Assembly (NCBI GenBank): GCA_050949415.1
Contig: JBMNFR010000006.1
Location: 496,001 to 560,000, forward strand
Length of the DNA: 64,000 bases
Direction of reading: 5' to 3'
From: JAAZKI01 sp012799905
Lineage (GTDB): Bacteria > Verrucomicrobiota > Lentisphaeria > Oligosphaerales > Oligosphaeraceae
Position numbers and translations under genes: made by a program. Below the pieces are notes generated by a model, which was given only the letters and a program-made list of their open reading frames with translations, searched no databases and was not told the DNA's origin. The stretch's first letter is position 1. Each line of letters starts with the position of its first letter. Positions 18,383-26,945 of the stretch are shown piece by piece.

Positions 18383-18694
18383 GAAGAAAACCTCAGCAGT
18401 TTGTGAACGTACGTGAAAGGTGCGAGCTATCAGGGCTTGGCAATCTCGCGCTCAGGCCAGCAGCGCGGCTCAAGGGGGATGAGAGGGTATGCCCTTCTGT
18501 AATGGACGCGACAATGCCGGCGCCGGTCTGAGGGTGTCTACGGGGCAGTCCTCACTCCGGCGTTTGCACGCAATGCCGGACGCCATGGTTTGGCGCGGCT
18601 GGGTTGTGGCTTGGCACAGGATAGGCGTCCGACGCGCGCATATAGGTATAAGCGGTCGTGCAACTTGTTGTAATATAGCAGTGAGCGGCTTGAT
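18383..18694. other. Intergenic leader of the 1744-aa protein gene
   Basis: This 312-bp gap separates the SurA-like gene from the giant protein gene. It contains a leftward promoter-like sequence at 18645-18673 and therefore a leader of roughly 250 bases. I see no gene in it. Confidence 0.55.
18645..18673 (-). promoter_or_regulatory. Putative promoter for the giant secreted protein
   Basis: On the minus strand TTACAA (18673-18668) and TATACC (18650-18645) are separated by 17 bases. It would drive the gene starting at 18382 separately from the two genes upstream. Confidence 0.4.
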
Positions 18695-19840
18695 TTACCA
18701 TAGACCCTGTGGAAAAATCGGCGTGGAGACTGGGTAGCGCTGGCACAGCGCCCGACCAGCCGTGTCTATAACCTGTTTTTTCTTTTCGAGGAGGATTTTC
18801 TCTCTTGTTTCCTCAATCGTGATGTCTTCCTCGGGAAATTTCATGAATAGCAGTTGGGCGACGCGGAGGCGCGGCGGTTCGCCGTCCTTTTCCTGCGGAA
18901 CTTCGGCCAGGACGCGCATGATTCGGAACGCGGTCGGAGTTTCCAGAAGACCGGAAGTCTGCCCGGTCGTGAGGGTGAACGCATCAAGGTGGTTGATTTT
19001 GGCCAGTTCGTCGCGGGTGAAAAGCATGTTCAACTCGCCGCCTTGCCTGGCTTCGACGCCTTCAGATATGCGTCGTGCTGCTTTGGCAAAGCCTTCGTCG
19101 GTTTTGAGGTCAGGGTCTTCCAGCAATTCGCGCAGTTGCTGTCGGCGCTGTTCATTTTGTCGCTTCAGCAAGTCACGCATTCCCTGGTCACGGCGGCGCT
19201 GCTGTTCGATTTCAGCGTCGTTGATCGTGATCAAGGCAAACAGCTGGTTGCCGAATTTGACGATTTTCTGGGCGTCATCGACAGTCAGGGCCAACAGGGT
19301 GCTTTCGGAAGTGCTGAATTTGGAGAGGAAGTCATCGACGCTCATATTGCTTGCTCCCTCTTTCAGGCCTTTCTGGAGCTCTTGCAAATTGGCTTGTTTT
19401 TCTTCTGCGCTCACGGTGAGACTGCGAGCGCGGACTTCTTGCAGAAACAGGCCGCGGATGGCCAGGCGCCGCAGCAGGGCGCGCACCCTCTGTTCGTAGT
19501 TTTCCTCGGCGGTCTTGGCACTTTCAGAATCCGCTACAGGAGATTTTTTGACTAGCGGCTGCAATTCTTCCCAGGTCAGAGACATGCTCCCCACTTGCAG
19601 GGCGATGTCCTGCTTTTGCAGGCCGGCCATGATTTGGGTGATGCTTAGGCGCGGAGCCGTGGGCTGGGGCTGCTGGTCTGCCCCGTCGGCAGCCTCTTGC
19701 GGCAGCGCAGCAGCGGCTTGGCAGACTGCTTTCGGAGCTGGTAGAGTCATTGCCGCCAACAGCATCAGCAGGAACCATAGCGCCTGTCGGCAAGGCGTCT
19801 GAACAGGCCTGGCATACCACCAATGAATATTCGGGATCAT
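18695..19840 (-). CDS. SurA-like periplasmic peptidyl-prolyl isomerase
   Basis: This 381-residue protein has an N-terminal export signal (ALWFLLMLLAAMTLPAP) and a SurA_N/trigger-factor-like helical region (about 70-210). A parvulin-type domain follows, shown by the classic spacing FAKAARRISEGVEARQGGEL, then LAKINHLDAFTLTTGQTSGLLETPTAFRI (residues around 265-305, written here in two overlapping pieces of the domain). The closing helix is Lys/Glu-rich. Such proteins chaperone or isomerise exported proteins in the periplasm. It begins 6 bp after the HEAT-like gene, so the two are surely one transcript. It could be PrsA/PpiD-like rather than a true SurA. Confidence 0.75.
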   Translation of the reverse strand: MIPNIHWWYARPVQTPCRQALWFLLMLLAAMTLPAPKAVCQAAAALPQEAADGADQQPQPTAPRLSITQIMAGLQKQDIALQVGSMSLTWEELQPLVKKSPVADSESAKTAEENYEQRVRALLRRLAIRGLFLQEVRARSLTVSAEEKQANLQELQKGLKEGASNMSVDDFLSKFSTSESTLLALTVDDAQKIVKFGNQLFALITINDAEIEQQRRRDQGMRDLLKRQNEQRRQQLRELLEDPDLKTDEGFAKAARRISEGVEARQGGELNMLFTRDELAKINHLDAFTLTTGQTSGLLETPTAFRIMRVLAEVPQEKDGEPPRLRVAQLLFMKFPEEDITIEETREKILLEKKKQVIDTAGRALCQRYPVSTPIFPQGLW

Positions 19841-19846
19841 AAACGA

Positions 19847-20773
19847 TTAATCTTTTTTTTCAGCGTTTTCGGTATTTTCTGCCTTTGCCGCTTCTTCGGC
19901 CAGTATTCGTTTCAGTTCAGCGAAACGCGGCAGGTCCTGGGGGTTGGTGGCGGCGTCGCGTTCCTTTTCCAACTCTTCCTCTGTCTTAATGTTTTCCTGT
20001 TCTTGCAGGTGTTCTGCCAGCCATTCTTCGCCTTGTTCGCGGTTCAGGATTTCCGTTCCGTTGGTGTTGGTTTCGAGGTATTCAGTGGCCAATTCGGCTA
20101 AGCTGTTGTCTTTGCTTTCTTGCAGGTCAAGAAGAACTGGGACGACATCCTTAGGTGGATGTGCGCTTAGCAGCACGAAAAGGGATTCACGCTCGGCATC
20201 GTTGTAGGCGTTCTGGATGGCATCTTTCCATAGCGCCGGATCAAAGGGGTCAGGGCGTTCCGCCACCAGGTCCTCGGTAAGCAGATGGGTGAGAGCACGC
20301 AGGGCTTCGCCAGACACTTCTTCGCCGGCGCTGCCCATCAGTTGGGTAAGTGTTTTCTTAGCGTCCGAACCGCCAATCCAGCGCAAGGCGTTGACAGCAG
20401 CGATCTGTTGCAGGTCAGACCCCGAGGCTGCCATCGCTATGGCTTTGGCTTTGGCCTCTGAATGCCGGCCAGCGTCGTCCATCAAATCTTGCAATTCGAC
20501 GAGAACGGCTTGTTCTTCCGGGGAGTTGGCTAGTGGCGCCCCGAGTTTTATATACGCTGGCGTTGCCTTGGCCGCTGTTGTAGAGTGACCCTCGGCAGCG
20601 AGGGTGGCGGCGGTGCTGCTTGTTGCGGCATCGCTTTCGGCCTCAGCGGCGGCGTTGCTTGCCGCTGGCGTCGTTACGGGCTTTGCCTGGCGTGAGGAGT
20701 GTGCCAGCAGAAATGCCAGCAGAAGCAGGGCGACCGTCAGAAGAACGGCGACAAGGCGGTTTTTTTTGTTCAT
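19847..20773 (-). CDS. Membrane-anchored HEAT-like repeat protein
   Basis: This 308-residue protein has a short basic N-terminus (MNKKNR) and one hydrophobic helix (VAVLLTVALLLLAFLLA) that anchors it in the inner membrane. An Ala/Thr/Ser-rich linker follows, then helical repeats with HEAT character from about 95 to 250: AVNALRWIGGSDAKKTL, ALRALTHLLTED, VVPVLLDLQESKDNSLAELA. The C-terminus is acidic. The ATG at 20773 is chosen over the upstream in-frame ATG at 20839 because the shorter form starts with a normal anchor sequence. It is translationally close to the SurA-like gene downstream. The role is unknown; a scaffold is plausible. Confidence 0.65.
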   Translation of the reverse strand: MNKKNRLVAVLLTVALLLLAFLLAHSSRQAKPVTTPAASNAAAEAESDAATSSTAATLAAEGHSTTAAKATPAYIKLGAPLANSPEEQAVLVELQDLMDDAGRHSEAKAKAIAMAASGSDLQQIAAVNALRWIGGSDAKKTLTQLMGSAGEEVSGEALRALTHLLTEDLVAERPDPFDPALWKDAIQNAYNDAERESLFVLLSAHPPKDVVPVLLDLQESKDNSLAELATEYLETNTNGTEILNREQGEEWLAEHLQEQENIKTEEELEKERDAATNPQDLPRFAELKRILAEEAAKAENTENAEKKD

Positions 20774-20946
20774 GAATGGTGTACCTGGAAAAGAGTGGGA
20801 GGACATGACGGAGAATAGGGATAGCCAAAGCAGGCGCAACTTCAGGGCGGCGAAGCAGAAGCAGTTTAATTAGACTATGTGGATAGGTAAAGGTTGCATG
20901 GCTTGCGTGCGTGAAGCCAGTTAGCGACCTGGAATGAGCCAAACGG

Positions 20947-21480
20947 CAGGCTAAAGCCTGTACTACATACGGCAACCTAAAGGTTGAACTACGTACGGCA
21001 GGCTAAAGCCTGCGTGACATACAGCAAACTAAAGTTTGAACTACATACGGCAGGCTAAAGCCTGCTGGACATACAGCAAACTAAAGTTTGAACTACGTGC
21101 TCCGGCAAGCGAGACACATACGGCAAGAGGAAGATTGAAATGCGTGGGAAATACGTGAGAGATGTAAGCAGGCTAAAGCCTGTACTACATACGGCAACCT
21201 AAAGGTTGAACTACGTACGGCAGGCTAAAGCCTGCGTGACATACAGCAAACTAAAGTTTGAACTACGTACGGCAGGCTAAAGCCTGCTGGACATACAGCA
21301 AACTAAAGTTTGAACTACGTGCTCCGGCAAGCGAGACACATACGGCAAGAGGAAGATTGAAATGCGTGGGAAATACGTGAGAGATGTAAGCAGGCTAAAG
21401 CCTGCGGGACATACAGCAAACTAAAGTTTGAACTACGTGCTCCGGCAAGCGAGGTACATACGGCAAGCTGAAGCTTGAAC
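20947..21480. repeat. 222-bp tandem repeat built from 26-bp hairpin modules
   Basis: Modules start at 20947, 20973, 20999, 21025, 21051 and 21077, exactly 26 bp apart. Each is a 14-base hairpin with a TAAA loop plus a 12-base linker ending ACATACGG, ACGTACGG or ACATACAG. Stems vary but always pair: CAGGC/GCCTG, CAACC/GGTTG, CAAAC/GTTTG, and once CAAGC-TGAA-GCTTG. The whole block, plus a degenerate tail, repeats at 222 bp (21169 and 21391); the third copy is shortened. It fills the gap between the HEAT-like gene and the next gene. Confidence 0.95.
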
Positions 21481-21544
21481 TGCGTACTGTTGCGTGCTCC
21501 TGGCGGCATTTTGCACGTTGACAAAAAATCTTACATTTTGATTA

Positions 21545-21585
21545 AAAAAAAGGCCTTTGCGAACTTTTGCTCGCAAAGGCCTTTT
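21545..21585 (-). terminator. Rho-independent terminator of the secreted protein gene
   Basis: AAAAGGCCTTTGCGA (21548-21562) pairs perfectly with TCGCAAAGGCCTTTT (21571-21585) around an 8-base loop. Read leftward it is followed by seven T residues, as expected for the gene ending at 21634. Confidence 0.9.
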
Positions 21586-21633
21586 GCAATCATCCACGCT
21601 TCTAGCGCGAATTACTTTTTGGTTCTTTTGTGA

Positions 21634-22662
21634 TTACCTCGCGGGCGCGCTGGAGGCTTCCAGCTGCGTGGCGCTTGCCCAGCCGAGTTTGGCCTTGATG
21701 GCGTCTTCCTGGGCAGCCGTGTCACCCTTGCTGGTCATGGACTTGTTGTACTTCAAGGTCCAGGTGCCGGCGATCGGGGCGTAGTTGACCACGCCATCGT
21801 TGCTGACTTCGCACAGGTCCCACATCGGGGTCGTGCCGCAGGGGCCCTGGTAGCCGAATTCGCCAGCCGTGGAGCCGCTGATGCTGGTGATGACGTTGCA
21901 GGAAGAGGTGGAGCCGGGGTCAGCCGAGCAGACGCCGATCGAGCCTTTGGTCGTGGTGGTGACGACTTTGGCGGTGCCGAAGCCCTTGTTGACGACATAG
22001 CCTTCGCTGACATCATAGACGTCGTAGACGTCCGCATTGCCGTAGTTGTTGTCCAAGCCGAGGAAGCCATAGGTCAGCAAGTTGGCAGCATCACTGCTGG
22101 CAGCCTTGGCAATGACATGGCCGGGGTTCAAGAAGGCGCCGGAGGCAGTCGGAATCGCATAGTCCAGGGTCATCCAGGCCGACATGGTTTTCGGAACGGC
22201 GACCGCCGGGTCCGAAGAGCCGGTCATCGGAACAGTGTAAACCGTGGATTTGAAGATGGCAGCCTTGGCTTCAACCGGAACCTTGGCCACGTATTTGGCC
22301 GTGACCGTGTCACCATCCATGTTCTTCTTGGTCAGCGTGTCGCCCTTGCGGGTGAGGTAGGCAAACGGGGTGAAGCCAGTGTCGGTGACCGTGAAGTCCG
22401 TGGAGCTCTCCAGGATGCCGTCCTTGCATTCCTGGCAAATGGGCAGGACGACATAACCGGTGATGGTGTCGCTCTTGATGCCATAGCTTTCGGTGACGTA
22501 CTGGGCCTTGCTGAGCGGGCCCGAGCCGTCGGGATCAATGGTGCGCAGTTTGTAGATTGGGTCAATGCGCTTGAACGTGGCCTTGTAATCGTAGACCGCG
22601 GTCTGGGCGATGGCCGCTACAGCAACCACACCCATCAACATGGTGGCGAGAAGTTTCTTCAT
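21634..22662 (-). CDS. Secreted hypothetical protein, cysteine-containing
   Basis: This 342-residue protein begins with a clear signal peptide (KKLLATMLMGVVAVAAIA, cleavage near AQT). The mature part is rich in Thr, Ser, Gly and Asp and contains several Cys, including ICQECKDG, GVCSADPGSTSSC, YQGPCGTTPMWDLCE. The fold looks beta-rich. I do not recognise the family; a surface or S-layer-like protein is possible. GAAAGGAT precedes the start. It has a promoter-like sequence at 22741-22770 and a perfect terminator at its end, so it is a single-gene unit and possibly well expressed. Confidence 0.75.
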   Translation of the reverse strand: MKKLLATMLMGVVAVAAIAQTAVYDYKATFKRIDPIYKLRTIDPDGSGPLSKAQYVTESYGIKSDTITGYVVLPICQECKDGILESSTDFTVTDTGFTPFAYLTRKGDTLTKKNMDGDTVTAKYVAKVPVEAKAAIFKSTVYTVPMTGSSDPAVAVPKTMSAWMTLDYAIPTASGAFLNPGHVIAKAASSDAANLLTYGFLGLDNNYGNADVYDVYDVSEGYVVNKGFGTAKVVTTTTKGSIGVCSADPGSTSSCNVITSISGSTAGEFGYQGPCGTTPMWDLCEVSNDGVVNYAPIAGTWTLKYNKSMTSKGDTAAQEDAIKAKLGWASATQLEASSAPAR

Positions 22663-22740
22663 TGTGTTAAATCCTTTCTTCGACCTTTTTACTCTGGCCG
22701 TTGACCGGCCATTTTCCCTTGGAACCTTGAATTGAAGTGC

Positions 22741-22770
22741 TAAATACTAAAAAATCAACTGATTTTGCAA
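22741..22770 (-). promoter_or_regulatory. Putative promoter of the secreted protein gene
   Basis: On the minus strand TTGCAA (22770-22765) and TATTTA (22746-22741) are separated by 18 bases, in an A+T-rich stretch 79 bp before the start at 22662. Confidence 0.4.
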
Positions 22771-23100
22771 TTTTTCCTTCCCTATTCCTCCTTTCGTGCC
22801 TGCGATCCCCCTGGCTAGCGGTAGGGAGGATAAAGCACCTAGCCTAAGCCAGGAGCACCAGCGTTCAGGAAAAACACAGATACAATACACACCTAAAAAT
22901 GAATGTCAAACGTCGTTTAGAAAAAAAATCACGTCAGGCCAGGTGAAACAGTACAGTGGGATAGCGACCTCGAGGCCGACGGATAGCCACGAGCTTTTAA
23001 GTACAAACAAATAATTTACCCTGTGTAACGGGCAATGCAAACGGACTTTTGGTTTTTTTTGCCTGCGATGCGCTGATTTTTTGCGTAATACGGGCCATCG

Positions 23101-23185
23101 CCCCGAGCTAAAGCCTGGGCACTGGACGGAGATAAAACAACAGCGCCCAGGCAGCCACGGCTCGCCCCTCGCCTATGAATTATAA
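23101..23185. repeat. Element C copy 2, degenerate
   Basis: The hairpin here is imperfect (CCGAGC-TAAA-GCCTGG). The conserved tail ACGGAGATAAAACAACAGCG and the GGCAGCCACGGCTCGCC end are recognisable, followed by one or two heptad units and a single GAATTAT. Confidence 0.75.
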
Positions 23186-23189
23186 ATGT

Positions 23190-25239
23190 GGTGCCTAGGG
23201 CGAGTATTTCCAGCCGCCTTGGCCCGGGGCCAGCTCCTGCTGGTGGTAAGCGCCTTCGTCTGTCAGCCAGTGCCAGGCGTCGTGGATAGGTTCAGCGTGC
23301 CGAGGGCCGGCGTGAGCAGGCGCCAGCCCTTGGCAGCATTCAGGTCGGTGTCTGCGAGAACGGCGCCGCGGATTAGTCAGGGTGCTGCGGGGTGTCCTGG
23401 TCGCAGTAGAGCCAGAATCCCTCGCCTTGTGCGAGCCAGTCTGAGCGGCAGAGGGTTTTAGTTGCCGGGTCGATGGCAAACACGGCACTGGCCACTTCGC
23501 CTCGGAGCGCGGTCATGGCTTCCTAAGGTCGGACTGACTCGGCATTCCGAGCAGGTTCCAGCCGTCTTGGAGAGTGACGTTACTGCCGTCGGGCCGCCGA
23601 AGGTGAAGTCTTGGCGGGTGGCTGGGTAGGAAGGTTGCTGGATACTATTTCGCTGGCCAGGCCGCCCGGGATGACGCTGCGGGCTAGGATGGTGACCGCG
23701 TTGACGCTGTTATTATAGGTAAGCGGTTTGGTGTAGGGCGTCCAGGCGGCTCCAGGGGCGGTTGAGGTCGCGTAGAGTGGCGTTGCCGCTGGGCGCGGTG
23801 ATGGTGATGGTCAGGGTGGCGCCGCGCGTGTAGGCCTGGGCTCGCGGAGGCAGCAGCTGCCCGTTGGCCTGGGCGGTGATGAGCCGGCGGTGCGGCCCGG
23901 GCGACCTGCGAGGCTGGCAAGAGTCGCTGTCCAGGGTGTTGGCTCTTCTGGCGATGGCGCGGATTTGGCTTGGCTTGGTGACGACCAGGCCGCCTTCTGG
24001 CCACGGCGTGTCCGGGGCGGCGTCCGGCGTCAAGGTATAGAAGATGACGGCGTCAGGCGTAGTCGTGGCTCGCGGTGCAGAGAATGCTGTCGTGCGTGGA
24101 GGCGCCTAAGTCAACTGGCCAGGACTCGGCGCTGCGGCCTGGGCCTGGAACGTGCCGGAGACCATGATTTCCGGCTCGACGGCGGTTGGCGTCGCCAGTG
24201 GCAATGCCGTCAAACACCTTGGCTTTGACCGTGCAGGTTTCGGTGAGGAGGACGCCGTCTTCGACGACGTAGACAGGGCTGTCGGCCGTCGGCGTCGTGC
24301 CATCGGTCGTATAGCGGATATAGTAGCCGAAATCGTCTTTTGCGTTGCTGGCGATGTTGACAGTCCGCTCGTTGATGAATACGCCGCGGAGGGCCGCCTC
24401 TTCCGGCGGTTCTTCCTCATTGATCGGATTAGGATTGGGCGACAGGGCGATGTCCACCGGCTCCGGCGTCCAGACAACGCGGTCAAGCCAGATGCAGTCC
24501 TATGGAAATATTTGTTTTGCTTCGTTGTATTCTGCGGTGGTATCGAAGTCGTCTCGGACCGGCCCGTCTGGGAATTTTCGTTTTGCCGTCGTATTCTGGT
24601 TCGTCTTTGAAGTACTCGAAGACGATTTCGTGGAAGGGGGTATCCTGCGTAAGCGCCGCTATTACGGCCAAGTCCGCCGTCAATCGTTTAGATTCCATCT
24701 TCATCCCAGGTCCATGTCGTCACCGTATCCTGTTGCGCTTTGCCACTCATGCATCCATAGGTCTGCCGTCCACATAGGCATTGAAGTGCGTCGGAGTCGT
24801 CGCAGGAGGTTTTGTACGAGAGAAGGAGAGCGTGCCTGGCCCGCGGACGTTTAAGGATAGAGGCGCGCGGCGGCGCCGTCCTCGACGCCGGTGCTGTAGA
24901 GGCAGGAGCCGCCAACAGGCCGGGGTCGTGGTGTCGGCGGTTTTGCGTAAGCACGGCCCATTTGCTGGCGCCGTTGCTGGCGGTGTAGATGTAGTCGCCC
25001 GCCGTCGTCTTCGGCAAACCAATAAGAGATGTGCTCGCCCTCCAGTCTTCTTTGATTCCAGCTTGTATTTCCAATATTCCATTTTGGTGAAGGTGACGCC
25101 GAGCTGGGTTGTCCAGGGCGGCGGTGGCCTGCGCGATCGCTGGCGGCCTCGGCTGGACCGGCATGGCAGCCACAGCAGGAGAGCCAGCATAAGACAGCGG
25201 CTGGGCAGGAGAAAAGATAGCGGGGCAACGTGATCTCAT
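23190..25239 (-). pseudogene. Decayed large secreted protein related to the 1744-aa protein
   Basis: Reading leftward from about 25239, coding-like segments appear in changing frames with stops between them. A signal-peptide-like start comes first, then a segment with WLDRVVWTPEPVDIALSPN. A chitobiase C-terminal-like stretch follows (IRYTTDGTTPTADSPVYVV, about 24250-24330), with TCTVKAKVFDG after it. Near 23575-23540 the reading GWNLLGMPSQSDL appears, and then SDWLAQGEGFWLYCDQD. The last two match the end domain of the 1744-aa protein (GWNLLGVP and AAYWIF). At least five frame changes are needed, so this is a broken gene rather than a sequencing slip. There is no sign of a transposon; decay by point deletions is likely. 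Confidence 0.75.
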
Positions 25240-25479
25240 GGAGGCAAGATTCCTTAAGGATGATGGCAAAAACGCTTTTGTCAGCCCAGAGGGCTCATTC
25301 CAGAGAGGAGGACAACTGGTGCTGCAAAGCGGCGGCCGGCGGCTGTCGCTTAAGTAAACAGGGTGTCAAATTTGGTTCAAACAACTATATTAGTATATGT
25401 TTTATCCGGTTGATTGCAAGTTAGATTCAGGCAGGAGCCGGGTGACTTTAGGTGTTTTGTAGTGGGACAGTCTTCTGTA

Positions 25480-25615
25480 GCGCCTCTACGAGGCGCCAGT
25501 TTTGGGGGTATGCCCCCCCAGGCTGAAGCCTGGGGTTAAGCATGGTTAAGCGCCTACGGCGCAAAAGGATGTGGACGTTGTGGACATGGTGGACGTTGTG
25601 GACGGCGGCAGCGGC
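25480..25615. repeat. Dispersed element B, copy 2
   Basis: It matches 8780-8905. Its hairpins are GCGCCT-CTACG-AGGCGC (25490-25506), CCCCAGGC-TGAA-GCCTGGGG and GCGCC-TAC-GGCGC. It is followed by four nine-base units starting GTGGAC. Compared with copy 1, two base pairs of the first stem have changed on both sides. Confidence 0.8.
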
Positions 25616-25723
25616 ATCGTATGTAGTTCAAGCATCAGCTTGCCGTCTGTTTCGCGCTTTTAGCGTTAAGTGACGCATTACGGTGGTTTCAGGTTTTTAG
25701 GCAAAGTATGATTAGGAGGATGC

Positions 25724-26353
25724 ATGTATGTAGGACGCATCGTGCCGTGGGCGGACCGTTCTGGCCGCGGGGCAGGGCTGTATCGGGTGTCGTCGCGGTC
25801 TTTTCCCAATCGTGAAGCGAAGATTTTGGAGCGGGGGATTGCGATTGTCCCTAAGCCGGGCTTTGAAAACGACATTCAGAAGAATCCGTATATCGCGTAT
25901 AACTGCCTGCGGCTGGCGCGTGGCTTCGCGATTGTGAGCAATGGCTCGCATACAGACCCGATAGCGGAAAAAATCGCGGCTGGTCTGCCGCCGCGCGACG
26001 CGCTGGCCGGGGTGATGCTGGCTATGGACTACGAGCATGACAGCCTGGACACGCCGCGCATCGCCGGGATAGTGACTCCGGATGGTGCGGCTGGCTGGCT
26101 GGCAATCGTGCGCAAAGACGCTTTGCTAGTGCGCGAATTCGCCCTCCGGCCCGGGCAGGCTTTTTATGTCTGCACGTATGAACGCAATGACCCATCGCCG
26201 GCTCAAGAAGACAGCAGCTTTGATGTCTCCTCCGCTGCTGATGCCTGCGCCTATATCCTGGGCCGCGGCGTATTCGCTGACTTCGAAAAGCCGGTCTCCG
26301 CAGCGTGCGCCGTGGCTGGAAATGATGGCGTTTTTCAGACGGCAATCGCTTGA
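25724..26353 (+). CDS. purO: IMP cyclohydrolase, archaeal (PurO) type
   Basis: This 209-residue protein closes the second ring of the purine: FAICAR to IMP, the last step of de novo purine synthesis. The PurO signature is clear: MYVGRIV at the start, then LYRVSSRSFPNREA, IVPKPGF, NPYIAYNCLRL, FAIVSNGSHTDPIAEKI, AMDYEHDSLDTPRIAGIV and FYVCTYERN. Length fits archaeal PurO at about 200 residues. Most bacteria use the unrelated bifunctional PurH instead. AGGAGG lies 4 bases before the ATG. It stands alone between element B and a leftward small gene, so no operon partner supports it. Horizontal transfer from archaea is possible but not shown. Confidence 0.9.
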   Translation: MYVGRIVPWADRSGRGAGLYRVSSRSFPNREAKILERGIAIVPKPGFENDIQKNPYIAYNCLRLARGFAIVSNGSHTDPIAEKIAAGLPPRDALAGVMLAMDYEHDSLDTPRIAGIVTPDGAAGWLAIVRKDALLVREFALRPGQAFYVCTYERNDPSPAQEDSSFDVSSAADACAYILGRGVFADFEKPVSAACAVAGNDGVFQTAIA

Positions 26354-26400
26354 GCGAGGGGCGAGAATTAGGGGCGAGGGGCAAGGGGCGAGGGACTTGG
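26345..26400. repeat. Short heptad array (AGGGGCG on plus strand)
   Basis: A few imperfect GAGGGGC/AGGGGCG units, the complement of the CGCCCCT arrays, immediately follow the purO stop codon. Confidence 0.75.
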
Positions 26401-26425
26401 GGCGAGTTTCGGCATTGGACGGGCG

Positions 26426-26468
26426 CAAAAAAACCGGTCGGCGCTGGTGTCGTCGCCGGCCGGGTTTT
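26426..26468 (-). terminator. Terminator of the 92-aa gene
   Basis: AAAACCGGTCGGCG pairs, with one bulge, with CGCCGGCCGGGTTTT. Read leftward the stem is followed by a run of T, as expected for the gene ending at 26495. Confidence 0.65.
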
Positions 26469-26494
26469 ATCTATGGTCTTTGTGCAAAAGGAAG

Positions 26495-26773
26495 TCAGCG
26501 TTTGGTGAGGCTTTCCTTCTCCGCCATCTTGGCTTCAAGCTGGGTCTGCATCCTCTTGATGTCTTCGTTCAAGAGCGAGACATCCGCCTTGCGGATCGCA
26601 GCGGCGATGGCATCACGGTCTTCTGCCGGGAGGGCCTTCCAGAATTTCCATGACTTCAGATAAGTGCCATACTCTTCCATCAGCTTAGGCGCCAGGGTGC
26701 GCATTGTCCTCGCGTCAGCACGGCCTTGGGCAAGTTTGGCCTTCAAGGCATCATCCATTACGCGTTTTGCCAT
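26495..26773 (-). CDS. Small charged hypothetical protein with strong promoter
   Basis: This 92-residue protein starts MAKRVMDDALKAKLAQGRAD, contains a central aromatic patch (YGTYLKSWKFWKALP) and ends in a Lys/Glu-rich helix (LNEDIKRMQTQLEAKMAEK). It is predicted to be almost all helical and cytoplasmic. I do not recognise the family. The ATG at 26773 is set by CAGGAG 7 bases upstream; the longer in-frame start at 26845 lies inside the structured leader. It has the best sigma70-type promoter in the window and its own terminator, suggesting an abundant single-gene product. Confidence 0.7.
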   Translation of the reverse strand: MAKRVMDDALKAKLAQGRADARTMRTLAPKLMEEYGTYLKSWKFWKALPAEDRDAIAAAIRKADVSLLNEDIKRMQTQLEAKMAEKESLTKR

Positions 26774-26807
26774 TTTTTTCTCCTGTTTTAATACTTTTTG
26801 AGGCATG

Positions 26808-26845
26808 TTGATGACGGCTGCCGTGAGCAACGGAATCGTCATCAA
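26808..26845 (-). promoter_or_regulatory. Structured 5' leader hairpin
   Basis: TTGATGACG (26808-26816) pairs with CGTCATCAA (26837-26845), and an inner CCGT/ACGG pair continues the stem. It lies in the leader between the promoter at 26909-26937 and the start at 26773. Confidence 0.55.
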
Positions 26846-26908
26846 TGAATGACTAGTCTTAACGTCTTAAATAAGGATAAAAAATAAAATTTCTAAATGA
26901 TGATGTAT

Positions 26909-26937
26909 ATTATAGTGCATCTATTGAAAAAAATCAA
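26909..26937 (-). promoter_or_regulatory. Strong sigma70-type promoter
   Basis: On the minus strand TTGATT (26937-26932) and a perfect TATAAT (26914-26909) are separated by 17 bases. The transcript would have a leader of about 130 bases before the 92-aa gene. Confidence 0.65.
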
Positions 26938-26945
26938 ATTTTTTG

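Larger units (their letters stand above)
22663..23189. other. Intergenic region with promoter and element C
   Basis: It holds the promoter-like sequence of the leftward secreted gene, then about 300 bp in which I see nothing, then element C copy 2 (23101-23185). Confidence 0.55.

Noticed and set aside
20947..21480. Possible CRISPR array
   Set aside because: The spacing is regular, but the modules have no unique spacers: linkers are nearly identical, the whole block is duplicated, and no cas gene is nearby.
23684..25269. Several separate small genes in the 23-25 kb region
   Set aside because: The frames overlap, lack ribosome binding sites and together spell fragments of one large protein, so they are listed as a single pseudogene.
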